NCBI GenBank assembly: GCA_030544215.1
Contig: JARZZO010000016.1
Location: forward strand, 31,642,001 to 31,706,000
From: Zantedeschia hybrid cultivar
Lineage: Eukaryota > Streptophyta > Magnoliopsida > Alismatales > Araceae
Direction of reading: 5' to 3'
DNA length: 64,000 nucleotides
Positions 35,734 through 47,175 of this stretch are shown one piece after another. Each line of letters starts with the position of its first letter. Within the stretch, counting starts at the first letter, position 1. A model generated the notes under the pieces. That model worked only from the letters and a program-made list of their open reading frames with translations. It searched no databases and was not told the origin of the DNA. Made by a program: the position numbers and the translations under genes.

Positions 35734-38373
35734 ATGCTACTTCGATCATGTAGGAATTTAAGCATGGCTCCAGATGCCCTAGTCAACTACGAGGGAGATG
35801 TTAATGCCCCTCTTGAGTCTGATTATCACTTTGAAAGCGGGGGAGATGCTGATGCCCCCCGTAATCTCCATTCTTGTCCAGTTCAATATGAGGGAAACCA
35901 CCAAACTCCTCTTCCTTGTGCTCATGATCAATATTCTGATCTTCCTCCGCATGTGCATGCGGTTTCTAATCCTATTTTCGAGGGGGGCATGAACCCGAAT
36001 GATCCATCATCCTCCGATCCCTCGGATCTAGTAAACGCTTTGGGAGTTCTTGCCTCCCATCTGGATCCTCGACAGTTCAAGGCAATCCAGTCTATTTTGA
36101 AGGGGAAGACGCCCATGCAGTCTGCCGAGCCGAATCCTGCGGCTCCCCCTGCCATTCCTCAACCACCTCCCCATCATGCTTCATTCAATCACCAGGCCAT
36201 AGAAGGCCATCAAGTCTTAACCTCTCGGCCAGTTGGGCCACAACTTTCTTCCTCGAGGCAACCGGTCAGGCCGCTAACGCCTACTTACCAAAATGCCCTC
36301 GGGCAATGCGGAAGCTCTGCCGGACCTCAGCCCTATTGTCCCCCTTGTCCTACATACTCTAAGCAACAGGCCTATCATGTACCTCCACCTCCCCCTCCTC
36401 CCCAGATTGATCCAACGACACAAGCTCTGCTTGCAAAGATGGAGCGTATGGATGAACAATTCAACAACCTTCAGAAGATGATGGGAGTTAAAGTTGCACC
36501 TGAGATTAACCTGCCAAGTCTGCCTGTATTTCATTTACCGCCCTCCGAAATGCCAGTGTACCGAAAATACAACAGTACTGGTAACCCCTTCACTCATTTG
36601 AAGGAGTTTATATATGAGTCATCTTTCTGGCAGAACGACAAGAGGTCGTTGGCATTTTTGTTCAGGAAATCCTTGGAGGGACCAGCCCTCGAGTGGTTCT
36701 TTTCTTTAGAACCTGCTGAAGTAGAGGACTATGGTATCGTGTCACGAAAATTCATTCAACGATATCAGGATAGAGTTGCCCCCTCTCTGTCCATTACTAA
36801 TTTGATAGCAGAAAAAATGAAGCTCGACGAGGAATTCGTCAGTTTTGCTGATAGATAGAGGGGTATGGCAGAAAAAGTGAAAGATCATCTGTTTGAGTCA
36901 AAGTAAGTAAAGATGTTAATTTCCAATGCTACACCTCAGTTTAAACTAGTCTTCGCACTGAACAACTTGACCAGCATGGCAGAGCTCTATGAAAGAGCAC
37001 GGTATTGCCAAAATGCTTTCAAGGATGCTACGTTCTCTAGTGTCTTTGATCCCCATCGACCTAGCAGGCCTCCACCTCGAAAGCCTGCCGTGTCAAATTC
37101 TCCTAGCACAGGTCCAACCACTGAGGGTACGCTCTCCTATGAGCAGGTTAGTAGTATGAACAACAATCAGCCCCAATTCGTGAGGAATCAGCAACCACAG
37201 TACCAGCGGCCGCAGCAGCCAAACCAGTAGGGTTACAGACAATAGCAGCCGAACCTACAGTATCAGCAGCCTCAGCAGCCGAACCAGCAACTACAACAAC
37301 AGCCACAGCAGCAGCCACAACGGCAATTACAGTATCAGCCCCCACAACAGCAGCAGTACCAGCCGCGCGCACCGCCGGTGTACCATAATGTGCCTCCTCC
37401 TGCTGATTATAATCAACAGAAAAAACCTCCAGGCATGAAGAGGGCAAAATATCCAGTCCTTCCATAATCCTTATCAGATATGTTCAGTGCTTTAATGGCA
37501 GCCAATGCCTTGGTTTTGCCAAGAGAAAAAACAGTTTGGCCCCATAATGCCGACACTTCTAGGTATTGTTATTTCCACCGACAACCTGGACACACCATAG
37601 ATACCTGCTTCCAATTTCGAGATTATATTCATGATCTCAACGAGCAGGGAGACATTGATTGGGAAGAAATGAAAAAGTATATATCCGCTTTGAAGGCGAG
37701 AAGACCACCACAACAACAACAACAGTAGCAGCATCAACTAAGAGCGCCGGTGCAGGCAGCGGCGCCGCCAAACATAGGTATAGTGCATGACCCAATGCCG
37801 GAGCACCAGAACTAGAATCAAGTTGCCCCTATTTTGACAAATAGCCGGTCTGAGGCTAATCGAGGGCAACAGTGGAAGATAGAGGACTCTTCCTCTATTT
37901 ATTCAACAGGCCACACTCCGAGCACCGCAGAACAACCACCACGCCGCACCCTCCATATACCTAGACCACAACCCGTTACCATCACACCTATACCAACACC
38001 CGCATATCACTCGCCCGCACCCATTAACCCATCACCACCGCCCACTTTCCTTAAACCCATTAACCCATCACCACTGCCCACTTTCCTCAAACCCATTATC
38101 CCCCACGCCACTACGCATCCATTAAACAACCCCCCGCAAGCTAATCACGCACCCCTCATGCCATCCAGACCACTACTCCGCATACCGTTTCCCACATCAC
38201 CCACTACCACCACCACTTACCCAGATACCATACAACCATCTAAACCTCTACTCCGCATGCCATTCCCCACTTCATCCGCACCAACCACTTACCCCTCCAC
38301 CATCCAACCATCTAGGCCTCTCATCCATACCATGCCACCACCAACTAACCCCACGCCATCGCCCTCATACTAA
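35734..38373 (+). pseudogene. Tat gag
   Basis: The frame opens at ATG 35734 (MLLRSC) or 35764 (MAPDALV). A proline-rich N-terminal half is followed by a capsid-like region around 36500-36860 (STGNPFTHLKEFIYE, ALEWFFSLEP, FIQRYQDRVAPS), which is the Retrotrans_gag pattern. Q/P-rich repeats follow at 37150-37400, then a zinc-knuckle-like CYFHRQPGHTIDTC near 37567. Gag forms the particle that packages element RNA. The frame is continuous to the protease but has stops at 36856, 36904, 37228, 37243, 37465, 37726, 37813 and 38371. Several look like CAG to TAG or TGG to TAG. Confidence 0.85.
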
Positions 38374-39190
38374 CCCTCCACACCATCTACACCATCCACT
38401 AATCCTGCGGTGCTCAAATTATCACCCGGCCCTTCCACCACTGAAGAACATGCACTATGGAGTTGGAGGATCTTCAATAAGGTCTTTCCTCAATCAACAA
38501 TCAGAGACGGTCCATCACAGTCGCCGGAGGAAGCACATAACGATGAGAGTGTACTAGGCACTCAATATGACCTGTTGAAACATCTTGACAGAACACCGGC
38601 ACGAATCTCTGTGCTTAAATTGATAAAGAGATCGAAGACCCATCAGGAAGCTCTGATGGAGTATCCCAAAAAAGTGATGGTCAATGAAGACGTGCCGGTA
38701 GAGAAGATCGCCGCACTACTAGTTCCTCAGAGGGATCAGCCCTTTATTTTATTTCATACCTCGGAACTAGCACCACCAGCAGCTAAGAGCATGGCTCTGA
38801 GTATTACGGTCAATATCTGCAAAAAGGTCGTAGATGCATGTCTGGTCGACACAGGGGCTTCAATTAATGTCCTGCCTCCGAAGACCCTTGAATTGTGTGG
38901 TGTACCATAAGAAAAATGGTTGCCTAGCCCTATCTCTGTAATAGCTTATGACAACTCCACCCGTTCCCCTTTGGGAATGGTCTATTTAAAAGTAGAGTTA
39001 GGTCCTGTATGTCATGTCGAGGTCGAATTTCACATTTTGAAAATCGATCATTCCTTGAATGCTATTTTGGGTCGTCCTTATATTGAGGCGATTCCCTCTA
39101 CGAATCATCAGTGCCTCAAATTTTCCTACAAAGGACGAATCATTAAAGTTACGAGCATGCCGATCCTTGCTGTTGCTCACTCCTTGAATA
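38374..39190 (+). pseudogene. Tat aspartic protease
   Basis: Same frame as gag. The catalytic triplet is in CLVDTGASINVLPP (DTGAS at 38847-38861). The flap and C-terminal part ILGRPYIEAI follow, as expected for a retropepsin. It would cut the gag-pro-pol polyprotein. One in-frame TAA lies at 38908-38910, between the catalytic aspartate and the rest of the fold, so the protein is interrupted. Confidence 0.88.
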
Positions 39191-40343
39191 TCAAGCCAAC
39201 TTCTTCACCTGGCCGACAACCTTTTTTGTCGGTATTACAGGTCTACCGTCCGTGGGCTGATCCTTTAAAGGCCGCCACTCTTACTCCTTATCCACTGAAT
39301 GCCATAAAGCGGAGGAAGTGCATGAGTATCCCTGGATGGAAAATAATGATGAAGGGTGGTTATCAGCTTGGAAAGGACCTGGGTACACAATTACAAGGCA
39401 GAACCACGCCCATCAAGGACAACCGAAGGACACTTGGAAATGGCCTGGGCTATAGGCCAAGAAAAGTGAAGCATGACATTACTCAGCAGGAAGAAAATGA
39501 AGACGGCCAAAAGATATGGGAGACAATGTCTACACTATGCAAAGAAGGTCGGGACCCCTTAACATGGACCCTATACACACATTTCGTCAAAGGGCCCGTG
39601 ATCAGTCATGACAACACAGTGGTCATTACTTCCTGTTTTGATCTCTATGACATATATGGAAGAGACCTGGCCAGACATTGTTCAGAATTGCTAACGTACC
39701 AGTCTTTGGAGGCTCTGTGGCCAATGAAAAGGAGGAAGTTTCAAGACGCTGAGTGTGAATGGTACAGATGGTTTGACTTAAGGGATCTGTATATTGCATT
39801 GAATAGACTGTTTCTTGATCCTTCAGAACTTAAGTGGCCACCACAAATAGATGAACTGATTGAAGGGTCTGGTGCCATTTTTGATAAAAGAATATTGTTG
39901 TCTGAGGAAACAGATGAAGGGGAGCCAGATGGCCCCTACGAGGCTAGTTATACTACGGATCTTATCTGGAGGGGGACTTATCCTTCTCACATTTTCACAC
40001 TTCATACCTTGTTCCGCATTCTGCTTCTGACCCCGACTTGGTCGCAGGTCATTACTGAAGATATTCCACTGGCTCCGCCTATCATAATCACCCTGTCCCC
40101 ATGGGACTTCATTCCTCAACCTCCTTTTGATCCAGAGAGGATTTATGATTTGATATGGGACATACTACTGTATGATCCCCCCAATCCTTTGGCCTTGGTG
40201 CCACTTCCTCCATCCCATTCTCCTCCTATTCACCTTCATTCTTGTTTTATGATTAATTCATCCTTTCTCCAAAAAAAAAAAGACGCCAATTTGGCAATAA
40301 ATTTCTCCCAGATCTTCATTGAGGAAACTTCCTACTTGTCCGA
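39191..40343 (+). pseudogene. Tat region between protease and RT, with G-patch-like motif
   Basis: Continues in the gag-pro frame without a stop. A G-patch-like stretch (GGYQLGKDLGTQLQG, then GNGLGYRPRK) at about 39350-39470 matches what many Tat pol proteins carry here. The next ~290 codons (39480-40343) are rich in W, P and acidic residues and match no domain I know. The gag-pro frame and the pol frame overlap at 40344-40470, implying either a frameshift or a spliced intron near 40.3 kb. Ogre-type elements are known to splice between protease and RT; here no splice pair is obvious. Confidence 0.6.
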
Positions 40344-42340
40344 TTGTACCCTATCGCGCGGGTCATTCGGTCAAGATTCTCTTCTAGATCTACTCTGCCT
40401 TTCCCTCAGGAGGATTCTCCTATATTTTCGCCTGTATCCTATAATTTTCATTCTACTTCGTCCTCATTAGGTCAAGATAGAGAGTCTAGTGAAGTTAGGG
40501 AGTCTAGTTCTAGGCAGGTTAGTCAGGTTAGGAAATCTAGAAAATCTAAGGGTAGACAAATTCTAAATAGATACCTCCAGGATTTAGTATCTAAATGCCT
40601 TTCTTACTCTATGATCCCTCAGCTATTAGAAAATCTTATTCAGATGCCAGAAGACTGTATAGATGATGACTCAGTTAATGATGGATATGGGGTGTATGAA
40701 TTGATACACGAAAAAGACCCCATTGTTGAAGATGAGGAAGATGATGAGGACGCGGCTGAGGCATATACCAGTGGAGTAAAAAGATTCGATGAACCCTCAG
40801 CTGCCATAGAAGAGCCCACCAAAGAGATCAATCTAGGGACTGAAGACGAACCTAAGGTTGTCCTCATTAGCAAAAATCTTTCTGAAATGGATGAGAAGGC
40901 AATGGTACAAGTTCTTAAGGATTATAAGGACACTTTCGCCTGGAGTTATGAGGATATGCCGGGGTTAGACTCATCACTAGTGGAACACAGGTTGACATTA
41001 AAGGATAGAGCTAGCCCGGTCAAACAGAAGTTAAGGCGATTTCACCCGCAAATGGCTTTAAAGATGAAGGAAGAGGTCGACAAGTTACATAAAGTCAAAT
41101 TCATTAGAGTTGTCCTTTATCCACAATGGGTGGCCAACATAGTTCCAGTTATGAAGAAAGACGGGAAGGTCAGGATCTGTATTGACTTCCGAGATTTGAA
41201 CCGGGCGTGTCCTAAGGATGATTTTCCATTGCCTCACATTGATGTACTCATCGATAATACTGCTGGCTATGAAACTTTATCATTTATGGATGGATTTTCA
41301 GGATACAATCAGATTAAATTGGCAGAAGAAGATCAAGAAAAGACATCATTCACTACACCTTGGGGAACATATTGTTATGTCGTCATGCCTTTTAGATTAA
41401 AGAACGCTGGAGCCACTTATCAGAGGGCTATGATAGCAATATTTCACGACATGATGCATATCGATCTAGAAGTGTATGTGGATGACTTATTGGTGAAATC
41501 TAAGACTAAGGCTGAGTATGCCAAAGTTTTGGCAAGAGTATTAGAAAGATCAAGAGAATATCAGTTAAAAATGAACCCCAAGAAATGTGTATTCGGGGTA
41601 TCCTCAGGAAAATTACTTGGGTTCATTGTCAGTAAACGGGGAATTGAGATCGATCCCAACAAGGCGAAGGCTATCAAAGAGATGCCACCTCCCAAAAACT
41701 TGAAAGAGTTGAGAAGATTGATCGGGAGGTTGTAATTTATTCGTCGTTTTGTCTCCCATCACTCACAAAGGTGTAAGCCATTCTACGAGCTTACCAAGCC
41801 GGAAGTCAAATTCGATTGGGACGATAAGTGTCAGGAGGCGTTTGATGGATTAAAGAATTATTTGGCAAGTCCTCCTGTTTTGATACCACCATCTCCGGAC
41901 AAACCATTGATACTATACATTTCTGTCATGGATGATGCTGTGGGGGTTGTCCTAGCTCAAGAGGATGAAGATGGAAAGAAGAGGGCAGCCTACTATCTCT
42001 CTAAACTTCTCAACCCCGCTGAGCAAAGATACACGGAGATGGAGAAAACATGTACAGTATGAGTCTGGGTTGTTCAGAAATTAAAACATTACTTTCTAAC
42101 CCATGAAGTCCATCTCGTCGCTAGGATGAATCCGATCAAGTTTCTTCTTGAGAAATTTGTTCTTATTGATAGGTTAGCACGATGGCAAAGCTTTCTATCT
42201 CAATTTGATATCACTTACATTCAACAGAAAGCGATCAAAGGCTATGCCATAGCAGAACATCTCGCTCATCACCCCCTTCCTCGTTTTGATCCAGTCCGAT
42301 CGGAGTTTCCAGATGAGGAACTGATGTCCATAGACTGAGT
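40344..42340 (+). pseudogene. Tat reverse transcriptase and RNase H1
   Basis: After an acidic linker the RT begins around 40980. Motifs include ANIVPVMKKDGKVRICIDFR, LSFMDGFSGYNQI, TTPWGTYCYVVMPF and the catalytic YVDDLLVKS (41475 onward). The connection and RNase H1 follow (FDWDDKCQEAF, LILYISVMDDAVGVVLAQ, KLLNPAEQRYTEMEK). The frame stays single but has stops at 41733-41735 (GRL*FIRRF), 42060-42062 and 42336-42338. It would copy element RNA into DNA and remove the RNA strand. Confidence 0.92.
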
Positions 42341-42347
42341 CAAAGAT

Positions 42348-42745
42348 GATATGTGGACTCTGCATTTTGACGGAGCTCTGAATTCCCATGGAAAGGGTAT
42401 CAGCATTGTTTTGTTATCACCTGAAGGTGTCACCATTCCACAAGTCTTTTAGCTTGACTTTCCAGTCACTTACAATATAGCTGAATACGAGGTACTCCTT
42501 ACTGGCCTCGAGGCTGCTCATCTCCATGGTGCCACCAAACTCAGAATTGTAGGTGATAGTCAATTGATTCTTCGCCAGGTGTTAACCAAATATCGAACTC
42601 TTGATCCCAAGCTCAAGCCTTATCAAGAACTTACTTCTGCTTATGCTAAGCTTTTCACAAAGTTGATCTTCGTCCATGTTCCTAGGAATCAGAACATCTT
42701 AGCTGATGCTCTAGCCTCACTTGCATCTTCTCTTAATTTCCCAAT
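42348..42745 (+). pseudogene. Tat second, archaeal-type RNase H
   Basis: A separate RNase H fold after the first: MWTLHFDGALNSHGKG, AEYEVLLTGLEAA, LRIVGDSQLILRQV and NILADALASLAS supply the D, E, D and final D. A duplicated RNase H of this type is the defining trait of Tat/Ogre/Retand elements. One stop (TAG at 42450-42452) is in-frame. Confidence 0.9.
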
Positions 42746-42779
42746 CAGGAGACAATCCGAATCAATCATCGTTCATAGG

Positions 42780-44180
42780 CGTCTTTCAACCGTCGTGAAA
42801 GACCCTTCATTCCTTAGGACTAAGGAGAAGCTACTGAAGAAGGTCAAAGATGGAAATATTGTGGAAAAGAGAGAGATTATGTTAATAGAGCTGTTAGAAG
42901 AGATGAATGATGAACATAAACCATGGTATTATGAAATTGCTAAATATTGTGAAGATCAATCATATCTTGAGGAAGTCACAGTTGAGGAGAAAAGGGCTAT
43001 CAGGAGAGTTGCTCAAAGATACACCATAGTTGGGAAAGCACTATACAAAAGAGGTTTTGATGGAGTTATTCTAAGATGTTTAGACGAAGATGAGCTTTGG
43101 AAAGTTATGGAAGGAGCTCATGCGGGAGTTTGTGGTGGCCATATTAATGGACAGATGTTAGCAAAGAAAATCCTTAGACAAGGATTCTATTTGCCAACCA
43201 TAGAAGAAGATTGTGTAGGATATGTCTGTAGGTGTGCTAAGTGTCAACTTCACGTCGATAAGATTCATTCTCCTACATCTTCACTTCATCATGTTTCCTC
43301 CCTATAGCCTTTCTCCATGTGGGCTTTCGATATTATTGGACCCTTTGGCAATCCTGATTCCGACATTAAGCAGAAGTCCTTCATCCTTACGGCAACGGAA
43401 TACTTCACCAAGTGGGCGGAAGCTGAAAAATACACGGAAGTCAAAGCATCAACCGTCTGCAAGTTCATCATGAAGAACATCACAAGATTTGGAATTCCAA
43501 GCACCATCGTCATCGACAATGGACCTCAGTTCGTGTCACAAGAACTGAAAGACCTCTGCAACAGGTACAAAATTGCATTGCATCATTCATCTCCATATTA
43601 TCCGCAAGGCAATGGCCAAGCAGAGGCAACTAACAAGACTTTGATAAAAATCATCAAAAAGATGTGCAAGTCTAATAAATTGACAGACTGGCCAGAAAAA
43701 TTGATTGAGGCTCTATGGGCTTACCGAACTTCAATCCGCACGCCTACTGGGCAGACTCCTTATTCCTGAACATTTGGAATGGAGGTGGTAGTTCCATACG
43801 AGATCCTTATACTGTCATTAAGAGTACAATTGAATAAGAAATTTTCTATTGATGAACACCGTTCAGCACTCCTTACTAAATTGGAACTCTTAGACGAGAA
43901 AAGATGGTCAGCTGCTAATCATGCAAGAGTATATCAAAATAGATTAGCACGTTTTTATCAAAAGAAAGTCATCGAACGTAAGTTCAAAGTTGGTAAAATG
44001 GTCGTCAAAAGAATTTTTGTAAAACCTGGTGGTCCGCTTTCTAAGCTCCAACCCAATTGAGAAGGACCATATGTTGTATCACATGTTTTTCCTGGTAACG
44101 CTTACCGTCTAGTTAATGCAGAAGGGCAAGAGTTAACTCACCCCTGGAACAGTCTGTATCTTAAGAAATACTACCCTTAG
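42780..44180 (+). pseudogene. Tat integrase
   Basis: H2C2 zinc finger near 43115-43250 (HAGVCGGH, then CRCAKC). The catalytic core has D in AFDIIGP, D in IVIDNGPQF and E in GNGQAEATN, with exactly 35 residues between the last two (D,D-35-E). The C-terminal domain runs from 43779 and ends LKKYYP at 44180. Integrase inserts the cDNA into the genome. In-frame stops: 43305-43307, 43767-43769, 44058-44060. There is no chromodomain, as usual for Tat. Confidence 0.92.
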
Positions 44181-44936
44181 GTTAAAGAGTCGATCAGCAT
44201 GGTGCAAAGACCAGTGGAATCAGAAAATTTAGAAACTCAAATTCCCTTATTAGTCTGGATAATTTAATTCAAACACATTACTACACATACTGACACGTTT
44301 GATTCGTGAGTAACAAAAGATGCTAAATCCTAAGGAATACCGAAAGCTTGACTAAAAGTGTAAAGTGCAAATCATTCTTTTTAAAACAAAAATTCTGTTT
44401 TTATACTCGGCCCATGATGTTGGAACGAGGCTTAGAATAGATTACCAAGAATACCTGCCATCTTAGTAGGAGGCTGTCAAAAAAAAAGGGGGAGATCCGT
44501 CCCAAGAAAAGAAAAAGAAAAAAAAAAAGCAAAAGGCAAAAGTCAAATGTCAAATCAAAAGGCCATTTATACTATAAACGTTACATTCAGGCCATGAAAT
44601 GAAATAAAAGGAAATGCAAGGTCGATAAATACCCCGGAAATAAAATGACCGAATCCCAACAGATATTAGAGTAGGAAAGGAACATCTTTTTAGGTCTCCG
44701 GAACCTTCTCGTGAGCTTTCTAAACCAATTCTTCCTTTCTTTCTGAAGAGGCGTACTCCAAGCTTAAGGAACAGCCTATTGACTAAGGATCAAATCATCG
44801 AATAGGATCACGAATAGAAACACAAGTTCAAGTACGATAGGTCTAAGTTAGATTATTGAAGAACAATCTGGGAATTAAGTTAATAAATGAATATGATCTT
44901 TTGGTCTGAGTACCATGCTGGTCTTTTAGTTTGCGC
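44181..44936 (+). other. Post-pol region with polypurine tract
   Basis: No ORF. At about 44479-44494 the run AAAAAAAAAGGGGGAGA looks like a polypurine tract for plus-strand priming. It lies 9 kb before the 3' LTR, so it would be an internal (central-type) tract or mark the original 3' end of a shorter ancestor. Confidence 0.5.
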
Positions 44937-45160
44937 AATATTTCAAAATCCAAAAAACAATACATATTTCAAAATCCAAAAAAATACATATTTCAAATCC
45001 AAAAAAAATACATATTTCAAAATCAAAAAAAAAATACATATTTCAAAATCCAAAAAAAAATACATATTTCAAAATCCAAAAAAAGCACATATCTCAAAGT
45101 CAAAAAAAGTAGATACGTTCCAAAATCCAAACAAAATGAATATTTCAAAACAAAAAAATG
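44937..45160 (+). repeat. A-rich minisatellite
   Basis: About nine units of 22-26 bp built on TACATATTTCAAAATCCAAA. ORFs across it are artefacts of the repeat. No function evident. Confidence 0.85.
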
Positions 45161-45528
45161 TTTCAATTAGCATATGTTTATCGCATCTAGTGTGTTTCAT
45201 TCCTTTTATTTTCAGTGAGTATCTGTCTGCTTGCATGTTGCATTTTTGCTTACAGTTTGATTATTCATGTTACCTTTGTTAATAAAGGCTATACCCCTTG
45301 ACCCTTCTATCAAAAAAAAGATTGATTGATCAATTACTTGACTGAGCAAGGGGCTAAGCCTAAATAGATACTTAACATGTTTGTTAAGTAATGTACAGGG
45401 TACAGGAATGAAAGCCAAGGAAATCACACAAATGCTGAGACACAAAGCTGAAAGCAAAATTTCATATATATATCAAAAAGGTGTTTGTACATAATACACA
45501 AAAGAAAAGAAAAATACATACGCAGCCC
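45161..45528. other. 3' flank of antisense gene 1
   Basis: No gene. It would contain the 3' UTR of the minus-strand gene ending at 45529; I see no clear minus-strand AATAAA. A plus-strand AATAAA lies at about 45283. Confidence 0.4.
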
Positions 45529-45627
45529 TCATGGCTGATTCTCTCCTGCCCTTTCATCGAACTGGCTCTGAGCCTCATCGGGAGCATCCGGTGCCGATCC
45601 TCGGCTAGGAGGTGGAGGTGGTCCCAT

Positions 45628-47175
45628 TGTTGGGTTCTCGGGTTTCTCCGGATCTCACGCGCAGCGGAAAATAAATAAAAACGAAGATCTGTTCCCGTTT
45701 CGAAAATCGGAAAAACCAAATTATCGGATAATCAGTTCTCACCGTGTGCGGATTCGAATCCGCAACCGTTCGGTTCCGTCGGTGCGACACTGCAAGCCGC
45801 GCAAGAGTCCGGCCTCTAGCGAAGTCCACGCGATCCTCCTCGCGACGGATATCCTTACGTTCCTCGTTCTTCGCAGCCTACGAAACCTCCGCCGGTCGCT
45901 GCAACGATCGCCGCAACACGCGGACGATTTCCCGTCGAACGGTATTCAGAGAAGCGGCGGAGCAAATCTGGATCTGTCTGGACGCCAGAGAGAGAGAGAG
46001 ACAGAGGAGGGGTGGCTAGGGTTAGCAACAGCTTGGCCTGCTCAGCTCGTTCGCTATGTTTTATACTAACCGCGTGATTTTTTATAAAAACCCTCAGTTT
46101 GTATAAAATCCACTTATTTATCCATCGCCTTGAGAATCATTTGCGTGTGACCCTCTAGGCCCAATTACCAGTCCAGTTAATGGCCCAACAAGCCCAGTGA
46201 CTCCTCACTGGCTTTATTAATCAATTAATAACTCTTTATTAATTAATTAATCAATCGAATTGATGTCGCACATCGAATTCGACCGGGACTCCGATCACGT
46301 TGGGTGTCAAGCAACACCATGTGAATCCGGAAGGTATCGGGGTTAAGTAACCCACTCTTGGAACCTTTCTACCGACAGTTACCGCGTGGATATAATCCTT
46401 CATTCGTACAATGCTCTCGAGTCAACTCAAGGTATGGCGTGCTGTCAAATCCTAACCGGTCAACTCACTTGGATTGGATGCCGCTGATAAATATCAGAAA
46501 ACTCCTTTCCCGATATTATCGTCTGCCCTAGCCAGGGACTTCCGCGCATCCTTCCGAGAGCATTATCTCTCTAAGTACCGAGAGCGAATGATTCCTTATT
46601 GACACACAATTCCCTTCGACGGTATTCCGTTGTACCCAATCCTTGGCGTTTTAGAATCCCATGGCTAGAGATTCGTAAACCAAGGTCAAAGCACAGAGTC
46701 CACCGATAAGGTGTCTTTGGTGTCTTAGGTCCGAGGACCATCCACGCAACTGCGACAATAGAATCAAGTTGGTTGACAGTGAGGTACAATACCATCTAGC
46801 GATTCAGTCAGATCAGTTCAGTAAACTCATTCTCCAATGAGCACCTACAGATTTGCCTTAGTGTCTCCACACAAATGACTTATGAGATCAGTCACCCTCA
46901 TCATATGAGCATGAGTAATCTGTACTAGTCTAATCGGATATCCGATGTCCTTCTCGGATATCCTCCGACTATGAACGATTAAGAATATGTGTGTTTAAGT
47001 GATAGTCTCATTAGTATGATCTCATCATAATCTGATCACTATAGCACATATTCACGGACTTCATTATAAAACGATAATTAATGTGATTTACACATAATGA
47101 ATATTATGCCATTATATTAATAAATGAACGAGATTTACATAGTCAGATTGGCTTGTAGGCCACCTAAACCTAACA
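45628..47175 (-). mobile_element. Solo LTR in the last exon of antisense gene 1
   Basis: 1548 bp, starting TGTTGGGTT and ending AACCTAACA (mirror-image ends), with a perfect 5-bp target duplication CCCAT at 45623-45627 and 47176-47180. No internal domain. The minus-strand reading, beginning TGTTAGGTTTAGGTGG, resembles Copia-type LTRs, but I cannot confirm the family. It arose by recombination between the LTRs of a full element that jumped into the Tat copy or its parent. Confidence 0.92.

Noticed and set aside
44887..45282. Lys/Tyr-rich plus-strand ORFs
   Set aside because: Products of the A-rich minisatellite.
45744..46069. ORFs in the solo LTR
   Set aside because: Inside a defined LTR with TG/CA ends and target duplication; no protein similarity recognised.
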